Below are positions 25,786-34,947 of a stretch of 64,000 nucleotides of DNA, one piece after another. The notes under the pieces are model-generated. The model was given only the letters and a program-made list of their open reading frames with translations. It ran no database searches and was not told the origin of the DNA. Position numbers and translations under genes: made by a program. Within the stretch, counting starts at the first letter, position 1; every line of letters begins with the position of its first letter. This DNA is from an uncultured Ruminococcus sp. (GTDB taxonomy: Bacteria; Bacillota; Clostridia; Oscillospirales; Acutalibacteraceae), in the NCBI GenBank assembly GCA_902777275.1, contig CACYTI010000016.1, positions 80,320-144,319 on the forward strand, written 5' to 3'.

Positions 25786-26601
25786 ATGGATTACAAATTG
25801 ATCGCACTTGACATTGACGGCACACTCACCAATTCACGCAAGGAAATGACGCCTCGCACGCGTTACGCGCTTTTGGAGGCGCAGGCGCAGGGCAAAAAGA
25901 TCGTTTTGGCTTCGGGCAGACATCCGCTCGGGGTATACCCCATAGCGGCGGATCTGCAGCTTGAACGCTACGGCGGCTACATCATGTCTTTTAACGGGGG
26001 AAAAATAATTGACTGCTCTACCGACCGCACGATCGTCAGCAAGTTTTTCCCGCGCGAATATCTGCCCGACATCGTCAGCGTGCTGAAGGATTCAAACATC
26101 ACAATGATAACCTTTGACGACAGGCGTATTTACGCCGACAGCAAGGTGAACGACTACACCTACATCGAAAAAGAAGTGCTTAAAACCGAAATGGTCACTG
26201 TGTCGGATTTTGTGGCTGAAACAAAATTCCCGATAAACAAAATAGTGCTGACGGGCGAACCGTATGAGCTTGAAGAGTACCGGAAAGCTCTTGTTGAGCG
26301 CTATGACGGTCTGCTTTCGATTTACAACAGCGCACCGTATTTTCTTGAGCTTATGCCGTTCGGCATATCAAAAGGCTCAATGCTTCCTCTCCTGCTCGAA
26401 AAGTTAGGGATAAGCCGCGAGGAGCTGATCGCCTTCGGCGACAACTACAACGACATGACAATGATAGGCTACGCCGGAATGGGCGTTGCCATGGGCAACG
26501 GCGAGCCCGAGATCCGCAAAATAGCAAACTATGTCTGCGCTTCAAATGACGAGGACGGCATAGCCGACACGCTATATAAATTTGTTCTGCGCAACCATTG
26601 A
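25786..26601 (+). CDS. Cof-type HAD phosphatase
   Basis: A 271-residue cytoplasmic HAD-superfamily hydrolase of the Cof/YidA type, which dephosphorylates sugar phosphates and related metabolites. Motif I is DIDGTLT (residues 8-14), motif II is ASGRHP, the C2 cap occupies about 85-190, motif III Lys is in SKGSMLPLLL, and motif IV is GDNYNDMTM. RBS GGAGAG. The gene is monocistronic between its own promoter and repeat block 3. The substrate cannot be fixed from the sequence. Confidence 0.92.
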   Translation: MDYKLIALDIDGTLTNSRKEMTPRTRYALLEAQAQGKKIVLASGRHPLGVYPIAADLQLERYGGYIMSFNGGKIIDCSTDRTIVSKFFPREYLPDIVSVLKDSNITMITFDDRRIYADSKVNDYTYIEKEVLKTEMVTVSDFVAETKFPINKIVLTGEPYELEEYRKALVERYDGLLSIYNSAPYFLELMPFGISKGSMLPLLLEKLGISREELIAFGDNYNDMTMIGYAGMGVAMGNGEPEIRKIANYVCASNDEDGIADTLYKFVLRNH

Positions 26602-26604
26602 GCA

Positions 26605-26950
26605 GCAGCGTGACGCTGCATCCATGACGCCTGTTAAACAAATGATATAATAAACACCTTCCTTCAACGGCGCGGTTTAACGCGTGAATTGAAGGAAGGT
26701 TTTTTTAGTGTGGAATGTGGAGTAAATGGGCGCTTCGCGCCGAATTTATTATGCTGTGGGATATGAACGCGCCCTTGTGCGCCTGTCGGATAAATATGGT
26801 GTTGTCCTTAACGTTGTTGGAACAGGGCTTGCCCCTGTCCTTGTGCGCTTAATCAAACGTTTTGTTTCCTATCAACAATCAGACTTGGAAACAACGTCGG
26901 TACAGAGGAAACTGATCATATTGATAAAAATGCCGAACAAAACGTCTGTG
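26605..26950. repeat. Mosaic repeat block 3
   Basis: Begins 3 bases after the Cof stop codon with GCAGCGTGACGCTGC (26605-26619). Then comes the terminator hairpin CCTTCCTTCAA/TTGAAGGAAGG plus T-run (26657-26706), a GTGTGGAATGTGGA simple repeat, a GGCGC-TTC-GCGCC hairpin (about 26729-26741), and family-2 segments: ACAGGGCTTGCCCCTGT (26822-26838) and AACAACGTCGGTACA (26889-26903). No gene is credible here. Confidence 0.85.
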
Positions 26951-26952
26951 CA

Positions 26953-27909
26953 TTAACTGATTGCAATCGACCTAAAGCTTTCGTCTAAAATCTCGTATGA
27001 GCTGCGGAGCTTGTCCAACTCCTCTTCGGAGAGCTTCAACTCAAGAATACGGTTCGCGCCGCCGCTGTTGATTATGCACGGATTGCCGATGAACACTTCG
27101 CCGCGCAGCCCGTACTGACCGCGAAGTCTGACCGAGGTGGTGAACACGCTGTTCTCGTTGTGGAAAATCGCGCGGACAATGCGGCAAATCGCCATTCCTA
27201 TGCCGTAATAGGTGCTGCCCTTTGCCTTGATTATCTCATAGGCTGCGGTGCGCACTTCGTTCTCGATTTTTTTCAAATCTTCCTTGTTGTAGCGGTCGGG
27301 ATACTTGTCAATCATATCGTAAACGGGCTTGACCGCCATTATCGCCTGACTCCACGCCACAAACTCGCTGTCGCCGTGCTCGCCGATAACATAGGCGTGC
27401 ATATGGCGGGGATCGACCTCAAAGTAATTTCCCAAAAGATAGCGCAGTCGGGCTGTGTCGAGTGTGGTGCCCGAGCCTATTACCTTTGAGGCGTTAAAGC
27501 CGCTCAGCTCATATGTTATGCGCGTCATAATATCAACGGGGTTGGTGGCGACAAGGAAGATGCCGTCAAAGCCCGACGACACCACTCTGGGCACAATCGA
27601 CTCGAATACCTTGTAGTTGCGCTGCAAAAGCTGCAAACGGGTCTCGCCCTCCTTCTGGTTAACTCCCGCGCAGATGACCGCGACGTCTGCGTCGGAGCAG
27701 TCAGAGTAATTACCGAAGTAAATCTGCATACTGGAGTTTGAGAACGCGAGTCCGTGGTTGAGGTCCATTGCCTCGCCGCGTGCGCGCACCTCGTTAAGAT
27801 CAATAAGCACCAGCTCGTCGCATATGCTCTGGTTCAGCGCGGCGTAAGCAAAGCTCATTCCCACCATTCCCGTGCCGATAAGCACGACTTTTCTTTTTAA
27901 ATTTGCCAT
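26953..27909 (-). CDS. ldh: L-lactate dehydrogenase
   Basis: 318 residues. Reduces pyruvate to L-lactate with NADH at the end of glycolysis. Seen: the nucleotide loop GTGMVGMS (12-19), the NAD-selecting Asp in LVLIDLNE, NPVDIMT, the LDH-type GSGTTLDTARLR, and the catalytic His in VIGEHGDSE. The substrate-specificity loop (GVNQKEGETR) has Gln-Lys-Glu-Gly, matching lactate rather than malate dehydrogenases. RBS AAAGGACAG is upstream. It is a single gene, opposite to the ROK kinase gene, in a divergent pair with it. Confidence 0.94.
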   Translation of the reverse strand: MANLKRKVVLIGTGMVGMSFAYAALNQSICDELVLIDLNEVRARGEAMDLNHGLAFSNSSMQIYFGNYSDCSDADVAVICAGVNQKEGETRLQLLQRNYKVFESIVPRVVSSGFDGIFLVATNPVDIMTRITYELSGFNASKVIGSGTTLDTARLRYLLGNYFEVDPRHMHAYVIGEHGDSEFVAWSQAIMAVKPVYDMIDKYPDRYNKEDLKKIENEVRTAAYEIIKAKGSTYYGIGMAICRIVRAIFHNENSVFTTSVRLRGQYGLRGEVFIGNPCIINSGGANRILELKLSEEELDKLRSSYEILDESFRSIAIS

Positions 27910-28022
27910 AATATCACTGTCCTTTCTGTCAGGTTATTATTGTTGGTTTTATTGTATCAAATAATTCCGCGCAAGTAAATACCAAATGGTTAATTTTATA
28001 TAAAATTTCAATCACAATTATA

Positions 28023-28051
28023 TTGCAATCTGGCAAAGTTTATGGTATTAT
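28023..28051 (+). promoter_or_regulatory. Promoter of the ROK glucokinase gene
   Basis: TTGCAA (28023-28028), 17 bases, TATTAT (28046-28051), about 47 bases before the ATG. Confidence 0.65.
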
Positions 28052-28098
28052 TAAGTTGAATATAAACGTCATCGACGTGAAGTAAGGAGTTTTTTACT

Positions 28099-29049
28099 AT
28101 GTTCAGACTTGGAATTGACTTGGGCGGCACCAACATCGTTGCGGGCGTTGTTGACGAAAAATATAAAATTGTCGCGCGCGCGTCCTGCAAAACTGCGGTA
28201 CCCCGTCCCGAAAGCGAAATTTGCGACAGCATGGCGGAGGTTGCGCTTAAGGCTGTTGAAAAGGCGAAAATCACAATGGATGATGTTGAGAGCATCGGCA
28301 TCGGCGTTCCCGGTGCTGTTAACCCCAAAACAGGCGTTATTGAGTATTCAGCCAACCTGTTTTTCCACAACTGGGAGGTCGTCAAGATGATGCAGGAACG
28401 CCTTGACAAAAAGGTTATCATCGAAAACGACGCCAACGCTGCGGCTTTGGGCGAGTACTTGGCGGGCAGCGCAAAGGGCTCAAAGAACGCGGTCGCCATT
28501 ACGCTCGGAACAGGCGTAGGCGGCGGAATCATCATCAACGGAAAGATTTACAGCGGCTCTAACTATGCGGGAGCCGAGCTCGGCCACATGGTTATCGTCA
28601 AGGACGGCAAGGAGTGCGCCTGCGGCAGAAAAGGCTGCTGGGAAACCTACGCTTCCGCCACCGGACTTATCAACATGACAAGGCAGAAGATACTCTCCGA
28701 AAAGCTCGATTTCAGCTATATGCTCAAGCTGTGCGACGGCGACATCAGAAAGGTCAACGGCAAAACCGCGTTCGACGCGATGGCTGACGGCGATCCCGCC
28801 GCTAAAGAGGTCGTTGACGAGTATGTAAGCTACCTCGCGACCGGCTTGGTAAACATCATCAACATCTTCCAGCCCGACGTTCTCTGCGTTGGCGGCGGCG
28901 TGTCAAATCAGGGCGAGAACCTTCTCGGTCCCGTTCGCGCTATCGTTGAGGCTGAGCGCTACACAAAGCACAACGACAAGCAGACGGTCATTTGCAAAGC
29001 GACCCTCGGCAACGACGCGGGAATCATCGGCGCAGCATACCTCGACTGA
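28099..29049 (+). CDS. ROK family glucokinase
   Basis: 316 residues. Phosphorylates glucose (likely) with ATP to feed glycolysis. The ROK fold is clear: phosphate-1 motif DLGGTN (7-12), IENDANAAALGE near 113, GTGVGGGI near 140, the ROK zinc motif with His in ELGHMV and Cys residues in CACGRKGCWE, and VGGGVSNQGE near the end. Length fits glucokinase GlcK. RBS AAGGAG. Placed beside lactate dehydrogenase and near the phosphohexomutase, it fits a sugar-catabolism neighbourhood with the GH31 enzyme that releases glucose. Substrate assignment is by family only. Confidence 0.92.
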   Translation: MFRLGIDLGGTNIVAGVVDEKYKIVARASCKTAVPRPESEICDSMAEVALKAVEKAKITMDDVESIGIGVPGAVNPKTGVIEYSANLFFHNWEVVKMMQERLDKKVIIENDANAAALGEYLAGSAKGSKNAVAITLGTGVGGGIIINGKIYSGSNYAGAELGHMVIVKDGKECACGRKGCWETYASATGLINMTRQKILSEKLDFSYMLKLCDGDIRKVNGKTAFDAMADGDPAAKEVVDEYVSYLATGLVNIINIFQPDVLCVGGGVSNQGENLLGPVRAIVEAERYTKHNDKQTVICKATLGNDAGIIGAAYLD

Positions 29050-29052
29050 CAG

Positions 29053-29352
29053 TGCGCCCGTTACCGCGACCGGGCATAAACAATTGATATAATTTATGAT
29101 ATAATTTAAACCTTCCTTCAACGGCGCGGTCTGACGCGTGCGAAGAAGGAAGGTTTTTTCAATGAAAAATTGACAATTGACAATGGACAATTAATGTAAA
29201 ATTAGGCGTTTCAAAACACCATTTAGCAACTCTCAATTTATACACACGGTTTGCTGCGGCGTTAACGGAAGGGTGCCTTTAAATGGTGCTGTCCAAAGCC
29301 GCCAAAAGCGTCCACTGACGCCGAAAAGGAGCCGCGGTTTGGCGGCTCCTTC
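29053..29352. repeat. Mosaic repeat block 4 with terminator
   Basis: After the kinase stop: a GCCCG...CGGGC imperfect palindrome (29055-29075), the terminator hairpin CCTTCCTTCAA...GAAGGAAGG and T-run (29109-29159), an ATTGACAATTGACAATGGACAATT simple repeat region (29166-29195, written here only in outline), a CTGTCCAAAGCCGCC segment (29289-29303) shared with blocks at 17.6 and 47 kb, and a GGAGCCGC/GCGGCTCC hairpin (29328-29349). No gene in the 400-base gap. Confidence 0.8.
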
Positions 29353-29451
29353 CGGGATTTAGATGTTTTGAAATTGTACGTATAAACGTGATAAGTGTAA
29401 TTAATTAATTGACAAAATCTTTTTCAATATACTTTCCAAAAATCGCGTTCC

Positions 29452-29718
29452 TTATCCAACCTTCGCGTCAGCAGTGTCGCCGAAGAAGTTGAATCTGAAA
29501 AGCTTGCTCTCGTCATTCTTGTTGTCGCAGTAAATGCTCGCCTCGGCGATCTTGCCGCCTTCGATAAGCTTGGTCAAGCCTACAAGCTGGCAAAGCTTTG
29601 ATCTGAGGTTGAGTTTGTCGCCTTCGTCGGAAACAAGATACACGTTGCCCTCGCAGGTATCAAGCACGGCGAGGAACTCTGTCACATCAATGTTGTGTAA
29701 ATCCATGATGGGTTTCAT
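29452..29718 (-). CDS. Small conserved-looking protein, unknown
   Basis: 88 residues. No signal peptide or membrane segment. It begins MKPIMDLHNIDVTEFL, then has LDTCEGNVYLVSDEGDKLNL and a Cys-containing centre, and ends acidic. I do not recognise the family. The start at 29718 is set by a perfect AAAGGAGGA 9 bases upstream; an open frame to 29814 has no RBS. The leader is about 190 bases long and contains a GGCTGCGGAT/ATCC-type hairpin (29747-29769), so control at the RNA level is possible. A good promoter is present at 29909-29936. Confidence 0.75.
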   Translation of the reverse strand: MKPIMDLHNIDVTEFLAVLDTCEGNVYLVSDEGDKLNLRSKLCQLVGLTKLIEGGKIAEASIYCDNKNDESKLFRFNFFGDTADAKVG

Positions 29719-29908
29719 AATAGTGTCCTCCTTTAATTCATTTGACAGGCTGCGGATATCCTCCGGAGCCTGCCGATAAATATTGCGTGCGCCATTTACC
29801 ATTTGGCAAATCATGATTTAATATCGACTCTTTTGTTATTCAATTGTAACTGCAGTTGCTTTTTTGAATAAGCCGATCGTCAAGCGGACTAATGACTTGA
29901 CACTCAAT

Positions 29909-29936
29909 ATTATACTCAGCTTTTCGGAAAAGTCAA
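29909..29936 (-). promoter_or_regulatory. Promoter of the small unknown gene
   Basis: Minus strand: TTGACT (29936-29931), 16 bases, TATAAT (29914-29909). It gives a leader near 190 bases. Confidence 0.65.
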
Positions 29937-30189
29937 CAATTCTTTAAAGGAATATTTGTGCATAGTGTCATTTGAACATCAATATTTGCCAACACTCAGG
30001 GGTACTCATTGTATAAATTGCACAGGTTATTGCTTTAAAGGAATTTAGATAGTTAATTTTTTAACAATCTTTTTGTAAGGTTCGCCCAATTTCATTCCTT
30101 TTAAGAAAAAAACTGCGTGCCCTTTTGACGAATTTGACAAACGCCCTGACGCCGAAAACGGCAGATCCGGGCATTCGGGGACGGGTCTA

Positions 30190-30218
30190 TTGACGATTTT
30201 GGGGTTTGGGGCTATAAT
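30190..30218 (+). promoter_or_regulatory. Promoter of the phosphohexomutase gene
   Basis: TTGACG (30190-30195), a G/T-rich 17-base spacer, TATAAT (30213-30218), about 35 bases before the ATG. Nothing else recognisable lies in the gap 29940-30189. Confidence 0.8.
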
Positions 30219-30258
30219 AAAAGGGACGGACCACAATATATGGAAAAGGGGTTTTTTT

Positions 30259-31761
30259 ATGCTGAACGAGAAATATAAGCAGTTCAAAAGCGGTACCGAT
30301 ATCCGCGGAGTCGCCGTGGAGGGCGTTGAGGGTCAAAGCGTCAACCTGACCGACGAGGTAATACAAAAAATGGCTGACGGTTTTGTTCTATGGCTGAGTA
30401 AAAAGCTCGGCAAGGCTCCCGACAAGCTGAAAATTTCGGTGGGACGAGACAGCCGCATTTCGGGACCGCATATCATGGAGCTTACGACGGAGCGCTTTAA
30501 GGCGGCGGGCGCCGAGGTCATTTGCTGCGGACTCGCTTCTACTCCGTCTATGTTTATGACTACGGTGGAGCTCGGCTGCGACGGCGCGCTGCAAATCACC
30601 GCGAGCCATCATCCTTTCAACAGAAACGGGCTGAAATTCTTCACACGCGGCGGCGGGCTTGAGGGCAGCGATATCGAGGCTATCCTCGAATACGCCCAAA
30701 ACGGCGAGGCTCCCGAGCCGAAGGACGGCGGCAGCATCACCGACATCGATTATATGAGCGACTACGCGAAGGGGCTTTGCGAAAAGATAAAAAAAGAAGT
30801 CAACGCCGACGACTATGATCACCCGCTCAAGGGCTTTCATATCGTTGTTGACGCCGGCAACGGCGCGGGCGGCTTTTACGCCGACAAGGTGCTGTCCGTT
30901 TTGGGCGCGGACACAAGCGGCAGCCGTTATCTTGAACCCGACGGAATGTTCCCGAATCACGTGCCGAATCCCGAGGACGCCGTGGCTATGGCATCCGTCT
31001 GCGAAGCGGTGCGCGAGAACAACGCCGATTTGGGCGTGATTTTTGACACCGACGTTGACCGCGGCGGCGCGGTTGACAGCAAGGGCAACGAGATAAACCG
31101 CAACCGCCTTGTGGCTGTGGCGGCGGCTATCGCTCTGGAGGGCAACGACGGCGGAACGATCGTCACCGACTCGATCACTTCGAGCGGCTTGAAGGAGTTT
31201 ATTGAAAACAAGCTCGGCGGCAAGCATTACCGCTACCGCAGAGGCTACAAAAATGTTATTGACAAGGCGGTCGAGCTGAACGCCGCGGGAATCAACTGCC
31301 CGCTCGCGATCGAAACCTCGGGTCACGCCGCAATGCGCGAGAACTATTTCCTCGACGACGGAGCTTACCTCTGCACCAAAATCATAATCAAAGCGGCACA
31401 GCTCAGGACGCAGGGACGCGATTTAAGCGACCTAACGGCTGACCTGAAGGAGCCGCTTGAGAGCGTTGAGGTGCGATTTAAAATAACCGAAAAGGATTTC
31501 CGCGCCTGCGGAGAGCGGATAATCGCTGATTTGACAAAGTATGCCGAGGCTCGACCCGGCTGGAAGCTTGCCGACGACAACCGCGAGGGCGTGCGCGTTT
31601 CGTTTGACAAGGAAAACGGCGACGGCTGGTTTCTGCTCCGCCTATCGGTTCACGACCCGATAATGCCGCTCAATATAGAAAGCGACAGCAAGGGCGGCAC
31701 TGATGTTATTTACGCTAAATTGACGGAGTTCCTGAAAACAACCGAGGGACTGGATATATAA
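30259..31761 (+). CDS. Phosphoglucomutase/phosphomannomutase family enzyme
   Basis: 500 residues. Moves phosphate between C1 and C6 of a hexose phosphate, linking glycolysis to wall or glycogen precursors. The family sites are all present: the phosphoserine loop ITASHHPFNRNG (Ser near 115), the metal loop DTDVDRGG near 255, the sugar-binding ETSGHAAMRENY near 352, and the C-terminal phosphate-binding domain. It is longer than the 450-residue GlmM type and best fits phosphomanno/glucomutases. ATG 30259 has AAAAGGGG upstream; the frame is open back to 30190 but that lies in the promoter. The antiporter gene follows after 49 bases. Confidence 0.92.
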   Translation: MLNEKYKQFKSGTDIRGVAVEGVEGQSVNLTDEVIQKMADGFVLWLSKKLGKAPDKLKISVGRDSRISGPHIMELTTERFKAAGAEVICCGLASTPSMFMTTVELGCDGALQITASHHPFNRNGLKFFTRGGGLEGSDIEAILEYAQNGEAPEPKDGGSITDIDYMSDYAKGLCEKIKKEVNADDYDHPLKGFHIVVDAGNGAGGFYADKVLSVLGADTSGSRYLEPDGMFPNHVPNPEDAVAMASVCEAVRENNADLGVIFDTDVDRGGAVDSKGNEINRNRLVAVAAAIALEGNDGGTIVTDSITSSGLKEFIENKLGGKHYRYRRGYKNVIDKAVELNAAGINCPLAIETSGHAAMRENYFLDDGAYLCTKIIIKAAQLRTQGRDLSDLTADLKEPLESVEVRFKITEKDFRACGERIIADLTKYAEARPGWKLADDNREGVRVSFDKENGDGWFLLRLSVHDPIMPLNIESDSKGGTDVIYAKLTEFLKTTEGLDI

Positions 31762-31810
31762 TTGGCACCGGTGGGCGCTGTCGCGCTCATTTTCAAGGAG
31801 TATGATAAAA

Positions 31811-32989
31811 TTGGATATTTTGTCTGTATTAAAGGATTTGGCGATAATTGTTGTATTCGCCAAGGCTTTCGGTCTGCTTGCTCGAAAGCTCAAGGCTCCG
31901 CAGGTCGTCGGTGAGATCGTGGCGGGGCTGGTCGTCGGTCCCAGCGTGCTGGGCATTGTTAAGCTGAACGACTTTCTTGAAATCTGCGCGGGCATAGGCG
32001 TTGTGCTTCTTATGTTCTCTGCGGGGATAGGCACCAACCTAAAGCAGCTCATGCACACGGGCGTCAAGGCGTTGGTCATCGCCTGCTCGGGAGTTTTTGT
32101 TCCGCTTGTCGGGGGCACTCTGCTTTATATGGGCTTTTACGGCTTTTCGGAAATTGGCACGCCCAAGTTTTTCACTGCGGTGTTTATCGGTGTGATCATG
32201 ACCGCGACGAGCGTTTCGATCACCGTTGAGACTCTGCGCGAGATGGGCAAGCTTAAAACAGAGCTGGGCACGACTATTTTGAGCGCGGCGATCATCGACG
32301 ATGTTATCGGAATTTTAGTGCTTACGTTTGTGATCGGCTTTAAGGATCCCGACAGCAGTCCCGGGTGGATGGCGCTGCGCGCTCTCGCGTTCTTCGCTCT
32401 CTCGATCGTGCTCGGCTTTGTCACCTACAAAATTTTCAAGGTGATAGACAAGCGCTGGCCGCACACGCGCAGGATCCCGATTTTGGCGCTGGCGCTCTGC
32501 TTCGGGCTGAGCTACGTCGCCGAAAAATACTTCGGCATAGCGGATATAACGGGCGCTTACGTTGCGGGAATAATACTCTCCAAGCTGCATGATTCAACTT
32601 ATATTGAGCAAAAGTTAGATATCAATTCCTATATGATTTTCGGTCCCATATTTTTTGCGAGTATCGGCTTAAAGACGCAAATCAACGGCATTTCGTGGGA
32701 GCTTGTGCTGTTCTCGGCGGCGTTTGTCGCCGTGGCTTTAGGAACAAAAGTCATCGGCTGCGGCGCTGCGGCGCGCCTGTGCGGATTCAGGGGAACGGAC
32801 ACGCTCAAGGTGGGCGTTGGCATGATGACGCGCGGCGAGGTCGCGCTTATAGTGGCGCAGAGAGGTCTTGCCGAGGGTATGATAAGCTCGGAATATTTTA
32901 CCTCGGTAATTTTGCTTATCATAATTTCAAGTATTCTGACCCCGATCATCTTAAAGCTGCTATACTCGTCGGCTGAGCCGGCAGCTTGA
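31811..32989 (+). CDS. CPA2-type cation:proton antiporter
   Basis: About 392 residues with 12-13 hydrophobic segments. Family: Na+/H+ exchanger (CPA2, KefB/GerN-like), exchanging Na+ or K+ for H+ at the membrane. Seen: APQVVGEIVAGLVVGPSVLG near the start, SAGIGTNL, the paired-Asp helix IIDDVIGILVL near 160, and a C-terminal GMMTRGEVALIVA. There is no TrkA-N/C domain. AAGGAG (31795-31800) is one base from ATG 31802 but 10 from TTG 31811, so TTG is preferred. The last codons and the stop lie inside two palindromes of the repeat family, so the C-terminal SAEPAA may be repeat-derived. Confidence 0.88.
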   Translation: MDILSVLKDLAIIVVFAKAFGLLARKLKAPQVVGEIVAGLVVGPSVLGIVKLNDFLEICAGIGVVLLMFSAGIGTNLKQLMHTGVKALVIACSGVFVPLVGGTLLYMGFYGFSEIGTPKFFTAVFIGVIMTATSVSITVETLREMGKLKTELGTTILSAAIIDDVIGILVLTFVIGFKDPDSSPGWMALRALAFFALSIVLGFVTYKIFKVIDKRWPHTRRIPILALALCFGLSYVAEKYFGIADITGAYVAGIILSKLHDSTYIEQKLDINSYMIFGPIFFASIGLKTQINGISWELVLFSAAFVAVALGTKVIGCGAAARLCGFRGTDTLKVGVGMMTRGEVALIVAQRGLAEGMISSEYFTSVILLIIISSILTPIILKLLYSSAEPAA

Positions 32990-33118
32990 AGCTGCAATCA
33001 ATCTGCGGTCGGCTGAGCCGGCAGCTTGAAGCTGCACCCGATCCGCGCTTCTCAAAATCATAAAAAACCTTCCTCCAATTCCCGCGTCAGACCGCGCCGT
33101 TGAAGGAAGGCTGTTTTT
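32968..33118. repeat. Repeat block 5: 40-bp tandem palindromes plus terminator
   Basis: GTCGGCTGAGCCGGC (32968-32982) overlaps GCAGCTTGAAGCTGC (32981-32995), and the pair is repeated exactly 40 bases later (33008-33035). The antiporter stop TGA is the centre of the first GCAGCTT-G-AAGCTGC. A terminator follows: CCTTCCTCCAA (33068-33078) with TTGAAGGAAGG (33100-33110) and a T-run. Confidence 0.88.
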
Positions 33119-33136
33119 ATAATATATTTAAATATA

Positions 33137-33172
33137 TTTAAAAGGCTGCCCAAATCAATCGGACAGCCCTTT
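33137..33172 (-). terminator. Terminator of the first LRR-dockerin gene
   Basis: AAAAGGCTGCCC and GGACAGCCCTTT pair (one bulge) just downstream of the minus-strand stop at 33186, with A-rich flanks. Confidence 0.65.
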
Positions 33173-33185
33173 GAATTATATTTTA

Positions 33186-34901
33186 TTATCCCAGCTCAAC
33201 ATCAAACTCCGCCAAATACATTTGAAGTCTTGTCGCGTCGGCTACGGTCACCTCTCCGTTGCCGTCAACGTCAGCGGTAGCAATCTGTTTGTCGGTCAGG
33301 GCTTTGAACTCCGCGAGGCTTTGCTGAATGATCGTCACATCGGAAACGGTTATCGCTCCGTCCATGCTTACATCTCCCACGGAAGGATTATCAATGTAAG
33401 CTCTGAACGGCAAACCGCTTTTGCGGGCAAATTCTTCCGCGCAGGAACCGGCAGGGGCGAGGATCGTTACTTTATCGCAGCCTGCAAAGGCGTTATTCTG
33501 AATAAAAGTAACCGAATCAGGAATTATTATTTCTTCAAGACTCTTGCAGTTCTCAAACATTCCGAAGCCGTAGCTGCTTTCGCCGCCGAGTGTCTGCACA
33601 CCGTTGGGGATAACAAGGCTTTGCAGGCTGCGGCAGTTGGTGAAGGCTTCCTCACCGATGTGAGTGACTGTGGCAGGAATTTCGAGAGTTTTAAGTCTGC
33701 GGCAGTCATAAAAAGCCTCGTCGCCTATCGTTTCAAGGCTTGTGCTGAGGTTTATGCTTTCAAGGAACAGGCATTTTTCAAATGCGCTTTCGCTGATTTC
33801 CGTCACATTGTTGCCCATTGAGACGGTTTTTATTTCGGTGCACCCGAAAAACACACCTCTGCCAATAACTGTGACTGATTCGGGAATAGAAACGCTCTGA
33901 ATGTCGGTATTGTACGCAAACAGCCAATTGCCGAGCTGTGTTACGGCTTTTCCGCCGATAGCATGCGGAATGACAAGCTGATTATCAACCAAATTACATT
34001 TTATCAGCTTTATCGAATCATCGGAAAGTATCGTGTACTCATATATAGCACGAAACCTCACTCCGTCTCTCGTGCAATAAGCTTCCGCTTCCGAACCAGT
34101 GTTGCCGTAAATCGTAAGATCGGTACTGCATCTGTAAAACGCGCTACCGCTGATACTTGTCACGCTGTCGGGAATCGTTACGCTTGTTAAGCCGGTGCAG
34201 CAGTAAAATGCATCATATCCGATTTCTGTCACACTGTTGCCAAGGAAAACGCATGTCAGGCTCCTGCAGTTGTAAAACGCAGAGCTTTCTATACTTGTAA
34301 CGCTATCGGGAATGATTATGCTTTTTAGGCTTGTACAGCTGTAAAACGCAGAATTGCCTATAATTGTCACACCTTCGGGAACGCTTACGCTTATCAGGCT
34401 CGTACAGTTGTAAAACGCTTTATAAGCAATACTCGTCACGCTGTCGGGAATAGTTATGCTTGTCAGGCCTGCGCCTTCAAACGCACTCTCACCTATGCTC
34501 GTTACACTGTTGGGTATAATTATGCTTGTCAGGCTATTGCAGTATTCAAACGCAGAAGCGCCTATACTCGTAACGCTGTCAGAAATTGTAACGCTTGTTA
34601 GACTTGAGTAGGCGTAAAAAGCAGAATCGCCGATATTTGTGACGCCGTTTTCAATAATAACTTTGCTAATACTTGTGTTCCACCACGGTGATGAGAGTGG
34701 GTTATAATCCCCCATCGCCCCGTTTCCGCTGATCGTCAGTGTGCCGTCATCGTCGAGCGTCCATGTACAGTCGCCCGTTGTGCCGCTTGAAGCGCCTACG
34801 TTTTGCTCTGTCTCCGCCGCCGAAGCCGTGAACGGTAAAGCCGAAAGCAGCACGACAGCCGCAAGCAGAACGGCTATTGATTTCATAAATTTTTTCGTCA
34901 T
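33186..34901 (-). CDS. Secreted leucine-rich-repeat (BspA-type) protein with dockerin
   Basis: 571 residues. The signal peptide (to about residue 28, ASAAE) is followed by a short TTGDCTWTLDDDGTLTISGNG segment and then about 15 BspA/LRR_5 repeats of the pattern SVTSIGxxAFxxCxSLTSxxIPD (residues ~80-490). The C-terminus is a type I dockerin: loops DVSMDGAITVSD and DVDGNGEVTVAD with paired helices ending YLAEF. LRR_5 surface proteins mediate adhesion or protein contacts; the dockerin would place this one on a cohesin-bearing scaffold. GGAGGAG is 8 bases before the ATG. A tandem paralogue lies upstream. Confidence 0.92.
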   Translation of the reverse strand: MTKKFMKSIAVLLAAVVLLSALPFTASAAETEQNVGASSGTTGDCTWTLDDDGTLTISGNGAMGDYNPLSSPWWNTSISKVIIENGVTNIGDSAFYAYSSLTSVTISDSVTSIGASAFEYCNSLTSIIIPNSVTSIGESAFEGAGLTSITIPDSVTSIAYKAFYNCTSLISVSVPEGVTIIGNSAFYSCTSLKSIIIPDSVTSIESSAFYNCRSLTCVFLGNSVTEIGYDAFYCCTGLTSVTIPDSVTSISGSAFYRCSTDLTIYGNTGSEAEAYCTRDGVRFRAIYEYTILSDDSIKLIKCNLVDNQLVIPHAIGGKAVTQLGNWLFAYNTDIQSVSIPESVTVIGRGVFFGCTEIKTVSMGNNVTEISESAFEKCLFLESINLSTSLETIGDEAFYDCRRLKTLEIPATVTHIGEEAFTNCRSLQSLVIPNGVQTLGGESSYGFGMFENCKSLEEIIIPDSVTFIQNNAFAGCDKVTILAPAGSCAEEFARKSGLPFRAYIDNPSVGDVSMDGAITVSDVTIIQQSLAEFKALTDKQIATADVDGNGEVTVADATRLQMYLAEFDVELG

Positions 34902-34947
34902 AAATACTCCTCCTCGTTCTAAAAAGATATTTATTATGATTTGTCCG

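Noticed and set aside
26726-26956. 76-codon plus-strand open frame after the Cof phosphatase
   Set aside because: It lies inside family-2 repeat DNA with counterparts in other, non-coding places.
30388-31326. 312-codon minus-strand open frame
   Set aside because: Antisense shadow of the phosphohexomutase, which has all its family motifs.
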